A DNA stretch of 64,000 nt from G963675935 sp963823895. GTDB taxonomy: Bacteria; Planctomycetota; Planctomycetia; Pirellulales; Thermoguttaceae. Where the stretch lies: NCBI GenBank assembly GCA_963823895.1, contig CAWGNG010000030.1, positions 270,139 through 334,138 of the forward strand, given 5' to 3'. Position 1 is the stretch's first letter. Every line of letters starts with the position of its first letter. The position numbers and the translations under genes were made by a program. Shown here one piece after another: positions 25,954 through 34,618 of the stretch. The notes below the pieces were generated by a model. It was not told where the DNA came from. It worked only from the letters and a program-made list of their open reading frames with translations, and did no database searches.

Positions 25954-27159
25954 TTAGTGAGAAGTCGTACTTCGCTTCGCCTTACTCTTTGCCTTCACCT
26001 CTCGCTTTGCGCCCAGTTCTTGGAGGGAAAACCAGTATTTCGTACCTTCCTCTCCAAATACGTTGATTTGGTGATTTGCGATCCATCGTCTGATTGTGCT
26101 CTCATGCACATCAATATACCGCCCCGCTTCCGTTGCGCTGTAACAGACCTGTCCGACACGACGGGGCGGTTGGTCCTGGGGTTCGGCTGGTGCCGATGAG
26201 GGGGTCTCGACTGCGGCCGGAAGCTCCGACGCCGAAGCGGCCAGTGGCCCCGGCAATGCCGCCCCCGATGCATTGCCCACGTCCCCGCCGGTTCCTTCGC
26301 CTTCGTCAGTGTTGGCGGCCGGCGACGTTACGGAGCGTTCGGCTTCTGTCTGTTGGGCCTGCAATTTCGAGAAGAGGGAGGAAAACTCCCGCAGAGACAA
26401 ACGGCTCACTTCGTTGGGCGGCTTCTTGCAGAAGTGAGCGACTTCGTCAATCAGCCGGTTGAGAACCTCCCTATCATCCAGCCCCTCCCCCCATTTTTGG
26501 CGACCATACGCAAAAAGGCGTTGAAGTACGAAAGAGTCGGGTATGTGCGTGATGAGCGTATAACCATCGGACCACTCACGGTTGCGAATCGTATCACGTA
26601 AGTCGCCGATGATGTGACTCTTTGGCGGCTCTTCAGTGTGCGGTTTCTTCCCGCCGTTCCCTTCGCTTTCATTCGCCTGATCGGCCGGCGGCGTCGAGCC
26701 GGCAAGGCAGGCGGCCAAGATCGTCCTTATCCGCTCGGCCCCGGCTCGGATCGCATCGTATTGGCGGTCCATGATCTCCGGGTGTCTTCCGTCAACTGGT
26801 CCGGTGGGAAGTTCGCTCAATACCTCGCCGATTGCCTCAGCTTCTTTTTTCCAACCGCAGTCCCACAAATCCACTGCTGCCCGACTCGCCAAGTACCGCC
26901 AGGGATAAGCGTGTTCTATGAGCGGTGTACAGTGGAATGACCGGGAAAGTCTCGCCGAAAGTCTCGCCGGCTCTTCTTCGGTAAGCTCCTGGGGCTTCAC
27001 CTCTGGCGGCGCACCTTCTGGCAACGCCGACAACCGATTGAACAACTCGTCAAGTTCCGGGTCATCCTCCATCGCTTGCTTTCTGTTCAACTCGGCGTCG
27101 ATCTGGTCAAACGCCTCTTGAAGGTGTGGGCGAATCGCCTCAAACTCGGACGGTCGCAT
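25954..27159 (-). CDS. Large element protein with C-terminal helix-turn-helix
   Basis: 401 residues. Acidic N-terminal half without a known domain, a Pro/Ala/Ser-rich linker about 285-330, then an excisionase-like HTH near 340-390 (YSATEAGRYIDVHESTIRRWIANHQINVFGEEGTKYWF is present, in two parts). First gene after the conserved leader, so it starts the element I operon. Perhaps a regulator or replication accessory protein; no certain relative. Confidence 0.6.
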   Translation of the reverse strand: MRPSEFEAIRPHLQEAFDQIDAELNRKQAMEDDPELDELFNRLSALPEGAPPEVKPQELTEEEPARLSARLSRSFHCTPLIEHAYPWRYLASRAAVDLWDCGWKKEAEAIGEVLSELPTGPVDGRHPEIMDRQYDAIRAGAERIRTILAACLAGSTPPADQANESEGNGGKKPHTEEPPKSHIIGDLRDTIRNREWSDGYTLITHIPDSFVLQRLFAYGRQKWGEGLDDREVLNRLIDEVAHFCKKPPNEVSRLSLREFSSLFSKLQAQQTEAERSVTSPAANTDEGEGTGGDVGNASGAALPGPLAASASELPAAVETPSSAPAEPQDQPPRRVGQVCYSATEAGRYIDVHESTIRRWIANHQINVFGEEGTKYWFSLQELGAKREVKAKSKAKRSTTSH

Positions 27160-27284
27160 GAGAAGTCGCCTTTCGTGTTGGTCGGTAAGCCCGAGCCGGG
27201 CGGCGTAAAAGGCGAATAACTCGCCGTGCCGGCCCGAGCCGCTTGACCGGTAGCTAGCCGACCGTCCCGAAGGCTACCATTTTA
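27160..27284 (-). promoter_or_regulatory. Promoter plus conserved leader, copy D (element I operon)
   Basis: On the minus strand TAAAAT (27284-27279) is followed by TGGTAGCCTTCGGGACGG and a TAGCTAC, matching copy C upstream of element II (TAAAATGGCGCCTTCGGGACGG). It ends near GGCGA just before the ATG at 27159. The shared -10 box, spacing and leader suggest that both element operons are started by the same kind of promoter. Confidence 0.55.
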
Positions 27285-27521
27285 CGAAGCAGCGACGGGG
27301 CTTTCCACCTACCGAGAAAAATGCTCTTAGACTTGTCCCTTGCCCCCAATTAGGGAAGCCGGGCGTTAGAAATAGGCGGTAAATTGGTTGACAGGTCTCC
27401 CAGCCACAATTACGATGGAATGAAAGGCCGCCGGTTGTGGGGTCGCGTAATTCTGCGATATGCGGTTTGCTGTCCTCCTTTCCTTCGATTTCGTTGCTCT
27501 TTTCAACCGAGGGGTGCTGCC

Positions 27522-29012
27522 ATGTTATCGCTTCGCCTCAGGGACTTTTGCAGTCAGCATTCTCGACGGGACGGCTCACAGAGGGCTAAGACAGGTAGGA
27601 CGACCGCCTCGCCCCGAAGCCATCGCGGCAGATTGCTTCGCATGGAACTGTTGGAAGACCGAGACCTCTTGAGCGTGGCAACGGCAAAGGTGTTGATGTC
27701 TGACTTGGTTTCACCCACTGTGACGATCGGGAACGTCGTTGTGGCTGAGGCCGGCCCGTTGAAGACCGGCACGCTTGAATCCAACGAAGCGCTGAAGATC
27801 ACCTGGGCCGCGTCGAGCCAAACGGGTTCGGTCGCCAAGCAGGTTCTGACCGTTGACGGACAGCAGTTCTCGGCGATCAATGGGCCTTACGGTGGAACTT
27901 ACTTTTCCTGCCCAATTGGGATTATTGCGGCGGGCCAACACACGTACACGATCCAGGCGACGGATTCCAAAACCACCGACACAATCACCGGTTCTTTCGA
28001 CGTTACGGCAGCCGCCGGGCCGACAATCACTAACGTCGTCGTGGCCGAGGCCACCGCCCCCAGGGACGGGAATCTCGCATCAAACGAAAAATTGGTCATC
28101 ACTTGGGCGGCAAGTAGTCCGAGCCGCATCGTCTCGCAAACCGTGCAACTCGATGGTTTCACCATCGCGCCGATCAATGGGCCGTATAGTGGATTGTACT
28201 TCTCATGCCAGATCGGACTCCTCAGTGTCGGCAACCACACCTACAAGATTACGGCCACCGACTCACTGGGCGCAACCTCGACCAGCAATGGCACGTTTAC
28301 GGTTGTCGCCCCATCTCCACTGGGCATCTCCAACAGCGTTGTGGCGCAAGCCAGCGGCACCATGACCAGCGTTCTCGCATCGGACGAAAGCCTCGTCATT
28401 ACATGGGCTGCAACGAGCTCGGCTCGTATAGCCTCCCAGACCGTCAATGTGGATGGCACGGCAATTAGTACGATCAACGGCCCTTACGGCGGCATGTTTT
28501 ACTCGTGCCCAATCGGAACATGGGCCGTCGGCACCCACACGTACCAGATTAAATCATCCGACTCGTTCCTCAATCAGTTCAGTTCCACGGGCACGTTCAC
28601 GGTTGTCGCCCCTCCTCCGCCCACGGTCAGCAGCGTGGTAGTGGCTGAGACGGGGACGACGACAAACGGCGTCTTAGAATCGAACCAACCGCTGGAAATC
28701 ACCTGGGCCGCGGCAAGCATTAGGGGCATCGCCTCGCAGACCGTGCAGATCGACGGCACGAACATAGTGCCGATCGCCGGCCCGTACAGCGGGCTGAATT
28801 ATTACTGCTTGATTGGAATGTGGTCGGCCGGCAGCCACACATACCAGATCACGGCCACCGACTCGCACGGGGTCAACACGGTGGCTGACGGCATATTCGT
28901 GGTGGTTAATCCGTCCAACTACACTGGTCAGGCGGGGACCGTCAATATCGGCGGCGCAGAGATGACGGACAACGGCGTCTTGAACCCGAATGAACTGCTG
29001 AAGATCACCTAA
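27522..29012 (+). CDS. Secreted repeat protein with LEPR-type N-terminus (truncated)
   Basis: 496 residues from ATG 27522 (GAGGGG upstream). The N-terminus holds MELLEDRDLLS, the planctomycete LEPR-type export/anchoring motif. Four complete repeats of about 98 residues follow, each with a NVVVAEA start, an LKITWAASS-like strand, an INGPYGGTYFSCPIG-like core and an HTYxIxATDS end; a fifth begins and stops at LNPNELLKIT, where relatives would read on as ITWAA. The frame continues for about 40 further codons past the TAA with degenerate sequence. So the gene was cut inside the fifth repeat. Probably a cell-surface adhesin-like protein. Confidence 0.75.
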   Translation: MLSLRLRDFCSQHSRRDGSQRAKTGRTTASPRSHRGRLLRMELLEDRDLLSVATAKVLMSDLVSPTVTIGNVVVAEAGPLKTGTLESNEALKITWAASSQTGSVAKQVLTVDGQQFSAINGPYGGTYFSCPIGIIAAGQHTYTIQATDSKTTDTITGSFDVTAAAGPTITNVVVAEATAPRDGNLASNEKLVITWAASSPSRIVSQTVQLDGFTIAPINGPYSGLYFSCQIGLLSVGNHTYKITATDSLGATSTSNGTFTVVAPSPLGISNSVVAQASGTMTSVLASDESLVITWAATSSARIASQTVNVDGTAISTINGPYGGMFYSCPIGTWAVGTHTYQIKSSDSFLNQFSSTGTFTVVAPPPPTVSSVVVAETGTTTNGVLESNQPLEITWAAASIRGIASQTVQIDGTNIVPIAGPYSGLNYYCLIGMWSAGSHTYQITATDSHGVNTVADGIFVVVNPSNYTGQAGTVNIGGAEMTDNGVLNPNELLKIT

Positions 29013-29693
29013 TCGGTGACGAGGGGCACAGGCGTTTGGCTATTTACGAGGGCAGCGCCTCGCGCGCCGCGTCCGATCGTCGCCAGAGGCCGCACGCACT
29101 CGAATCCATGCAGGAATGTCTCCCTGCTTGCAACTTACCCATTGTGAAGGCGATTTCCGCTCATTTGTGAGACGGATATATACGAATGGTGTGGCGCTGC
29201 TAAAGGCCCAAGGGGTCCGGTTCATTCTCCGCTGGGAAGTGGGGCCCCTGGCGCTGTCGATGACTGCTCGCGCAAGGTCGGACAAGCGCGCAGGTAGAGC
29301 ACGTACACAGGCGAAAAGTCGAAACGTTCGTTTCGACTTTTTGCCGGAGTACGTGGACTACTACAGGTGTTCGCGCTCCATCGCCGCGGTTGCTGCGCGT
29401 TGCGCTCGATCGAAGAAGAATCTCGTTGTCCGCCGGAAATCGAACCAACCCCCGCGGCTCATCGCGCGCATAGGGCCACCGTATATATGACTGTCACACG
29501 ACACAGAAATTCGCTGTTAAACTGGGCAAGTCTGTAGGCAGACCGATTCCGTGAACGGAATCGAAAGAACCATTCATGCCTGTTTTCTGGCCGCGTGTCT
29601 CCTCCCTGCCGCAACACTTAGTCCTGATGTTGGTCCCCGCTGGAGTCTTCGTGACTCTCAGGTGGCAATGGCCGCAGTCCTCTGATTGTCGGG
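29013..29693. other. Intergenic or degraded sequence
   Basis: Follows the truncated repeat gene. A plus frame at 29116-29490 exists but has no ribosome binding site, no family match and Arg-rich shadow-like composition. Apart from the hairpin at 29314-29341 I see nothing functional. The sequence may be the far side of a deletion or insertion that removed the end of the repeat protein. Confidence 0.4.
29314..29341. terminator. Strong bidirectional terminator-like hairpin
   Basis: AAAAGTCGAAAC (29314-29325), loop GTTC, GTTTCGACTTTT (29330-29341), a perfect 12-bp stem with A-tract on one side and T-tract on the other, so it could stop transcription from either direction. Confidence 0.6.
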
Positions 29694-30758
29694 CTAATTG
29701 CTCGAAACCAACTGCTGCGCCGGAGCGTGCAGCGATGCCACCAGCGGCTCGGCCCGGTCGATGCGGATGATCCGCTTCTTGCTTGCGCCGATGAAATTGA
29801 TGATCGAGCCCGTCGCGTCGCGGGTCATCTTCAGGCCGTACATGTCGTATCCCGCCTGCTCGAACAGGCCGCGGATCTCTTCCTCGGTCCGCGGGAGGAA
29901 GTACCAGTCCATGTGCCACTGGTAAATCGTCGGCGAGTAGCGGCGGATGTCCTTGAAGGCCACGTAAACGACGCCGTCGTCGTTAACGGTTTCGCGCCAG
30001 CCTTGCAGCATCGGCACGAGGTGCCTGTCGGGAATGTAGTCGCACAGCCCGATGCTATAGAGGATATCCGGCCGGCCGAATCGCCTGATGTTGCCGTGAG
30101 CGGAACTGGTGCGAATGGCGTTGTACGCGACGCAGTCGATTCGTAGTCTGCGCATCGCCGGAGAGGCGCTGCGCCGCTTCACGTAATCCAAAGTCTCGCG
30201 ATCCGTGTCGACGCAGGTGATGCGGACGTTGGCACCGTCGGGATGCTCGATTCCGCCTTCGTATTCCCGCACGCAGCCGCAAGCCACGTTCAGGATGGAG
30301 ACGTCGCCGCGGCGGCGGCTTAACTCCTCGGTCAGAAAAGTCTTGGCGCAGAGCAGCCTTTCGCGAATGGCGGTCGTCAAGGTGATGTTCAACAGATAGA
30401 GATCGATGTAGCCCGCCAGTCCCCGCCCCTTGGGCAGGTTGTCGTAGAGCGCGGTGAGAAGCTCGTAATCGCCCGGATAACCGCGGGGCTTGGTGAGCGC
30501 ACGATTATAGATCCAGCTTCGATCCAGCCAGGGGCGGATCTGCTCGCGGAAGCGTGCCTTTGTCTGCATGAGCCGCTCGGTATCGTCGGCCAACAACGCC
30601 TCCATGCGACGGCAGGCATTGCACGAGCCCTCGAACGCCTCCGCCAGCGCATGATAGTTGTCGTCCATGCGCGGCTCGGCCGTGGGCGTCAGTCGCGACT
30701 CCAGACCGGCGAGCGCATCGGTAAACGCCGGCACGTCAACGCTGAAAAACTGATTCAT
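29694..30758 (-). CDS. Class I SAM-dependent methyltransferase
   Basis: 354 residues from ATG 30758 (GGGGG upstream). N-terminal helical region with NRALTKPRGYPGDYELL, a motif typical of methyltransferases of the quorum-signal (PhcB-like) group, then the SAM fold: motif I SILNVACGCVREYE, acidic loop ITCVDTDRETLDYV, and DILYSIGLCDYIPD. Substrate unknown; in the named relatives it is a hydroxy-fatty acid. Confidence 0.8.
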   Translation of the reverse strand: MNQFFSVDVPAFTDALAGLESRLTPTAEPRMDDNYHALAEAFEGSCNACRRMEALLADDTERLMQTKARFREQIRPWLDRSWIYNRALTKPRGYPGDYELLTALYDNLPKGRGLAGYIDLYLLNITLTTAIRERLLCAKTFLTEELSRRRGDVSILNVACGCVREYEGGIEHPDGANVRITCVDTDRETLDYVKRRSASPAMRRLRIDCVAYNAIRTSSAHGNIRRFGRPDILYSIGLCDYIPDRHLVPMLQGWRETVNDDGVVYVAFKDIRRYSPTIYQWHMDWYFLPRTEEEIRGLFEQAGYDMYGLKMTRDATGSIINFIGASKKRIIRIDRAEPLVASLHAPAQQLVSSN

Positions 30759-30932
30759 AGTGGCCCCCAAGATTGTGCTCTGACGAGAAGGATTTCTGGC
30801 AATTACGCAGATTCGCTGTGGCGGTTGACAAGTAACCGTTCAACCCATGACGCACTCGGTACGGCCGAAGGCGCCAGGGATCATGCCTTATTGATTCCGC
30901 GGGCCGCGATAGATTTCATAGGCGACAAGCAC

Positions 30933-31139
30933 CTACCGCACGCAGTCAACCTCTTCCAGAATCTCTCGGCAACAGGCTGGGCAGACCGTGGCCGCTCCAT
31001 CTGGTTTGAACCAGAGTGCGCACCTGGCGCATTCACGCCACCCGCAGGCAGAACATTGCAGCGCCCGCTCGGCTAGCCAGTGTCGGCAATCCGGGTTCGG
31101 ACAGTGGCGATGCCCGATGTCGTCGAGGTATTTGCCCAT
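30933..31139 (-). CDS. Small double zinc-ribbon protein
   Basis: 68 residues with four CxxC-type pairs: CPNPDC, CSACG, CARC and CPACC. These would form two zinc ribbons, as in small nucleic-acid-binding or rubredoxin-like proteins. No good ribosome binding site; start uncertain. Separate transcription from the methyltransferase is likely. Confidence 0.5.
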   Translation of the reverse strand: MGKYLDDIGHRHCPNPDCRHWLAERALQCSACGWRECARCALWFKPDGAATVCPACCREILEEVDCVR

Positions 31140-31285
31140 CGCTTGGCTCGTAAGTGCATGACATCCCCTGTAGAGTTTATTGCGAATCAGGCGAAAAAGC
31201 GGGCAGCGTTGGAGCGATGAAAACAGGTGGAGAAACCAGACTGTGATTTCCGCGCGGCTTCAGCAGCATCCCAGCGCCGCGGGCT

Positions 31286-31399
31286 TCACTGCTGCGCCGT
31301 TCTGCAATACCAGACAGTGAAGGCAATGATGGCGGAACAGATCGTCCAGAGAATTACTTCCCCAGCAATTCCGTACCAATTGCAGCCTCGGCCGAGCAT
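31286..31399 (-). CDS. Possible 37-residue membrane peptide
   Basis: A short frame with one hydrophobic helix (EVILWTICSAIIAFTVWY) and a small polar tail; GGCGG eight bases upstream of ATG 31399. Such single-helix peptides are common but hard to prove; only sequence pattern supports this one. The remainder of 31140-31550 shows nothing else. Confidence 0.3.
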   Translation of the reverse strand: MLGRGCNWYGIAGEVILWTICSAIIAFTVWYCRTAQQ

Positions 31400-31551
31400 A
31401 GGACACCGCCTGCCACGCCGGGCGTCCTCACGAAAAGTCGTGCCCCTATTCAAGCATACTACACGAGGGCTTTGTTCTTAGCGGCGGCAGTCGTCGGAGA
31501 GCACGTGGTGAAGATAACCGCACTACCGTTACGGCACAACCTGGCCTGCAC

Positions 31552-31824
31552 ATGGCAACCAATTCTCCGATCTTGAATACCTCGTCGGGTGGCGGTGCAT
31601 GGTCCACCCGGCTGTCGCTCGGCATTTCCAAGAAGCTGGAAAACCTAGAGGCCGCCTGTGCGATGTTTCTGGCGTACTACAACTTCGTTTGGCGCACCCG
31701 GAAGCCGGAAGAGGGAAAGTGCCGCTTGCCGGCTGCGATGGCTGCGGGCGTGGTCGATACCTTGATGAGTTTCGAGGACTTGTTCGACGCTGTGATGGGC
31801 GAAGGGTACGCAATGGCAGCTTGA
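31552..31824 (+). pseudogene. Transposase C-terminal remnant (IS1-like DDE type)
   Basis: The segment GISKKLENLEAACAMFLAYYNFVWRTRKPEE then LPAAMAAGV matches the end of IS1-like DDE transposases (FSKKxENHxAAxALYxxxYNF...TPAMAAGV). No catalytic core lies upstream, so only the 3' end survives. Followed at 31851 by an intrinsic terminator. Confidence 0.6.
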
Positions 31825-31850
31825 TGAAAAGCGGTGGCGTGATAGAATGA

Positions 31851-31881
31851 AAGCCGTTGGTTGCAGCCAACGGCTTTTTTT
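31851..31881 (+). terminator. Intrinsic terminator
   Basis: AAGCCGTTGG (31851-31860), loop TTGCAG, CCAACGGCTT (31867-31876) and a T run to 31881. A textbook terminator after the transposase remnant, before the next gene. Confidence 0.75.
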
Positions 31882-31960
31882 GTTCTGTCGCGTGGGCGGC
31901 AGTGGCGTGGAAGATATTGCCATTGTACGCCCTGTTGGTTTTCCGTCAATGGGGTGCGCA

Positions 31961-32701
31961 ATGGAAAAAATGAAGATGCGAGAATGGATAGTAGCCGTCG
32001 CCGGTCTATTCACAATTGCTCTTGGAACCGTGTATCTTGTTGCGAATCCACTAAAGTGGCCACGGTGGTCAATATATATGGCATGGGCGATTATTACGGG
32101 TGGTGTGCTCTTGTTGATTTGCGGTTCACCCTGGCGGTGGCCGGCGCGGTATCGCATTCTATTGATTGCTGGGTTACTTGCCGCTGTCGGGGGACCTTGC
32201 CTCTACGACGTGCTCTATCTCTATCCTGAGTCAAGGAAGGCATTTGACGATCCGCTCAAAGAAAACAAAACAATAACTGAGAATCAGCAACACGAGACAC
32301 CCGATCCGGGAACGTCATCTCGCACAAGCAGAGAAAAGCGAGAGAATGCTGAGCCGTCGTTTATTACGATGGAGGCTTATTACAAGTTGCTTGAAGACAA
32401 AGGGATACCCCAACTTGATGTTGCGAAGCAGTATATTGGAAAGCGTGTTACATGGACGGGGCATTTCCATTCGCTCGATCTAGCGGCGGACAGTGTCGCC
32501 GAGAGATACCGCATTTTGTTAGTGTGTGACCCCGAGCACATCACGGATTATCTCTACTTCTATGTGTCCGCAGCCGACGAGCTTCAAGTTGCTCAAATTG
32601 CAAAGATGCGAAAGGGAGTAAAGGTTACAGTGTCCGGCATATTGTGCGGTCGGACAAATTTGAGTGACGTGAAAATCGAGAATGTTCAGCCAGAACCTTG
32701 A
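31961..32701 (+). CDS. Membrane protein with a C-terminal OB-fold-like domain
   Basis: 246 residues from ATG 31961 (or ATG 31970 or 31976). Three hydrophobic helices in the first 95 residues (IVAVAGLFTIALGTVYLVA; IYMAWAIITGGVLLLICG; ILLIAGLLAAVGGPCLYD), a polar linker, then about 110 residues with the pattern of a tRNA_anti-like/OB-fold domain (YIGKRVTWTGHFHS, then VKVTVSGILCGRTN). Function unknown. A terminator follows at 32711. Confidence 0.65.
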   Translation: MEKMKMREWIVAVAGLFTIALGTVYLVANPLKWPRWSIYMAWAIITGGVLLLICGSPWRWPARYRILLIAGLLAAVGGPCLYDVLYLYPESRKAFDDPLKENKTITENQQHETPDPGTSSRTSREKRENAEPSFITMEAYYKLLEDKGIPQLDVAKQYIGKRVTWTGHFHSLDLAADSVAERYRILLVCDPEHITDYLYFYVSAADELQVAQIAKMRKGVKVTVSGILCGRTNLSDVKIENVQPEP

Positions 32702-32710
32702 CGCCCCCCC

Positions 32711-32729
32711 AGCAGTTTTCACTGCTTTT
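32711..32729 (+). terminator. Short intrinsic terminator
   Basis: AGCAGT, loop TTTC, ACTGCT and TTT directly after the 31961 gene stop. Confidence 0.5.
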
Positions 32730-32939
32730 CCCTATACACGGCCTCTTTTTCGGCCATAATGTACCACTACCCGACGCCGCAAATAGTTGACTTTTTCCAG
32801 CGGCGGCTGTTTAATAGTGATCGCGTATCGGCTGCGTCTCCGTCCTACTCGGCCCCCCCGAGAGTAACGGGGGCGCAGCGATTCTCTTTCTGGACGCGGC
32901 CTGTCGGAAGCCACGTACCCCAGCGCTGTTGCACCACCC

Positions 32940-32967
32940 TTGCATGGGCCGCAATTCGGGGTAAGAT
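32940..32967 (+). promoter_or_regulatory. Sigma-70-type promoter
   Basis: TTGCAT at 32940-32945, 16-base spacer, TAAGAT at 32962-32967, about 45 bases upstream of the small gene at 33012. Confidence 0.45.
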
Positions 32968-33011
32968 GATCGGTAATGGGGCACGGAAAAACCCTCACAC
33001 CGACACGGATG

Positions 33012-33191
33012 ATGACTGCATACCGAATCATCAAGTGGTGGCCAGACAAGCCCACCGAGAAAGAGCCGGCCGCCATAGAGACTTTCAACGACCTAGCATT
33101 CGCCGAAACCGTTAAAAACGAACTGGAAAAGGCGATGCCGCATCGCCGGTTTGCCATCGAATCCCTGGAGTCGCGCGAACAGGCAAAGTAG
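33012..33191 (+). CDS. Small hypothetical protein
   Basis: 59 residues. Begins MTAYRIIKWWPDKP, then ETFNDLAFAETVKNELEKAM, a helix; acidic/basic balanced and compact. A promoter lies upstream and a short gap separates it from element II. Not recognised. Confidence 0.5.
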   Translation: MTAYRIIKWWPDKPTEKEPAAIETFNDLAFAETVKNELEKAMPHRRFAIESLESREQAK

Positions 33192-33268
33192 CCGCGCAAG
33201 ACGCCACCACAGCGGGTTATCTCTCGACAACACACTGCGGCCCCAGTGCCGCCCCAGCCCGCATTTGG

Positions 33269-33403
33269 TAAAATGGCGCCTTCGGGACGGCCGGCGGCGA
33301 TAGCTACGCCCTGGCCTTCAATGCGGACCCCGGCGGCGACGCCCTTCTGCCTTTCGTGCGGCGCCGCCGATTGCCGGCCCGACCAACAAGACAGGTGGTT
33401 CTC
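33269..33403 (+). promoter_or_regulatory. Promoter plus conserved leader, copy C (element II)
   Basis: TAAAAT at 33269-33274, then GCCTTCGGGACGGCCGGC and GGCGATAGCTACGCCC, CCTTCAAT, CCTTTCGTGC, GGCCCGACC and an AGGTGG placed ten bases before the GTG at 33404. Shares blocks with A (7223), B (9677) and D (27284). Confidence 0.6.
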
Positions 33404-34033
33404 GTGGGCAACCCGATTTCGGACTTAGCCGATGAACTCGCTGGCTGCGTGTCGGATTTCACGACCGGCGACCATCCCTATAAGGAGTGGGGCTATTACT
33501 TGCCGGATGATGAACTGCTCGTCGAGCACCTCAAACATGCGGGGAAAATCGCGATCGCTCTTGAGGTGAAAAGGGGCTTTGAGCAGCTACGCCATTACCT
33601 CCTGTCGTCGGGCGGATACAGCGGCTATACCGGCCGCTGGAGCGAGTGGTCGAAAGAGGAGCGACGTCAGGGATACCAGAAAGCCGCTGCCGGTCTGGTA
33701 AAGTTATTGGAACGTGTGAAGCAGGTATTGTCGGATTCTCCCGGCGAGGGTGTGTCGCTCCTCGATGCTGCCCTAATCATCAACGACGGGGACCTTGCGC
33801 TCGCGAGGGAGAAGAAGAAAGCGTGGCAAAAGCTGCGGAAGCCCAAACTTCCCGCCAGTATCGGCAATTGCCCAAAGCACAGTCAGGTGAAACTGTTCGC
33901 ACCGTTCGCACTCGCGGATTTCGTGGAAAAAACCGAGGGCGAAGCGTTGTGTACAAAGTACAAACTGCGCCAAGGACTTAGAGCGATGGCACGGGAACCG
34001 CGGCACAGCGCAAGGCCAGCACAGAAGGATTGA
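33404..34033 (+). CDS. Hypothetical element II protein
   Basis: 209 residues from GTG 33404, selected because the conserved leader and AGGTGG end there. Helical, with LVEHLKHAGKIAIALEVKRG and LPASIGNCPKHSQVKLFAPFALADFVE. I cannot assign a domain. First gene of the element II operon, the position held in element I by the 401-residue HTH protein. Confidence 0.6.
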   Translation: MGNPISDLADELAGCVSDFTTGDHPYKEWGYYLPDDELLVEHLKHAGKIAIALEVKRGFEQLRHYLLSSGGYSGYTGRWSEWSKEERRQGYQKAAAGLVKLLERVKQVLSDSPGEGVSLLDAALIINDGDLALAREKKKAWQKLRKPKLPASIGNCPKHSQVKLFAPFALADFVEKTEGEALCTKYKLRQGLRAMAREPRHSARPAQKD

Positions 34034-34093
34034 AACCGTCCGCGGCATTTTTCCATCGTCAGAATTACTCCCAGACTCAGGGAGCAACGGACG

Positions 34094-34303
34094 ATGGAAG
34101 CCTTCATTCTCGAAACGCTGGTATCGACGGGCTGGCGACGATCGGGGGAAACCTACTGGACCCTCGATGCAGCACTGGCGGCCGGGCGTCAGATGATCCG
34201 CCGCAAGCTCGCGCGGCGAGTCCGGGTTCTCCCCATTCACGTTGACCACAATGCGGTAGCCGAACTGCCTGCTGTCGCATCTTCGGGGGAGGCCGTGCCG
34301 TGA
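34094..34303 (+). CDS. Small hypothetical protein
   Basis: 69 residues, with GGAG before ATG 34094. Pattern RSGETYWTLDAALAAGRQMIRRKLARRVRVLPIHVD in two parts suggests a compact alpha/beta protein. Its TGA overlaps the GTG of the following HTH gene. Confidence 0.55.
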   Translation: MEAFILETLVSTGWRRSGETYWTLDAALAAGRQMIRRKLARRVRVLPIHVDHNAVAELPAVASSGEAVP

Positions 34304-34560
34304 TTGCCCCCTCCCGCAAGACGAAATTGACTCCGCCGGAACTTGCGAAGCAATGGGGGATCGACGTGCAGAAGGTCTTGTACTGGATCAAGGCCGGCGA
34401 GCTGCGCGCGATCAATCTCGCCACCCGGCGCGATGGCCGCCCCCGCTATGCGATCGACCAGGCCGACATCGCGATCTTCGAGGCCGCCAGAGCCGTCACA
34501 CCGCCGGCGCCGCGGATACGTCGGCGACGGGTTGACCCCTCGATCATTCAGTTTTTCTGA
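34300..34560 (+). CDS. Excisionase/AlpA-like helix-turn-helix protein of element II
   Basis: 86 residues from GTG 34300. HTH: LTPPELAKQWGIDVQKVLYWIKAGELRA; the basic tail FEAARAVTPPAPRIRRRR is shared nearly intact with the protein at 25325-25582 of element I. Position directly before the ParB-fusion gene is also shared. Confidence 0.75.
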   Translation: MIAPSRKTKLTPPELAKQWGIDVQKVLYWIKAGELRAINLATRRDGRPRYAIDQADIAIFEAARAVTPPAPRIRRRRVDPSIIQFF

Positions 34561-34618
34561 CCCAACAAAAACCCCCGGACACCGAGCCGCCAGCCCGCCG
34601 TGGTAGGGATGTATCCCA

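Noticed and set aside
29116..29490. Plus-strand frame after the truncated repeat protein
   Set aside because: No ribosome binding site, Arg-rich composition and it crosses a terminator hairpin.
32732..33235. 167-codon minus-strand frame
   Set aside because: Arg/Gly-rich, no recognisable domain, and it covers a promoter and small gene on the other strand that look more convincing.
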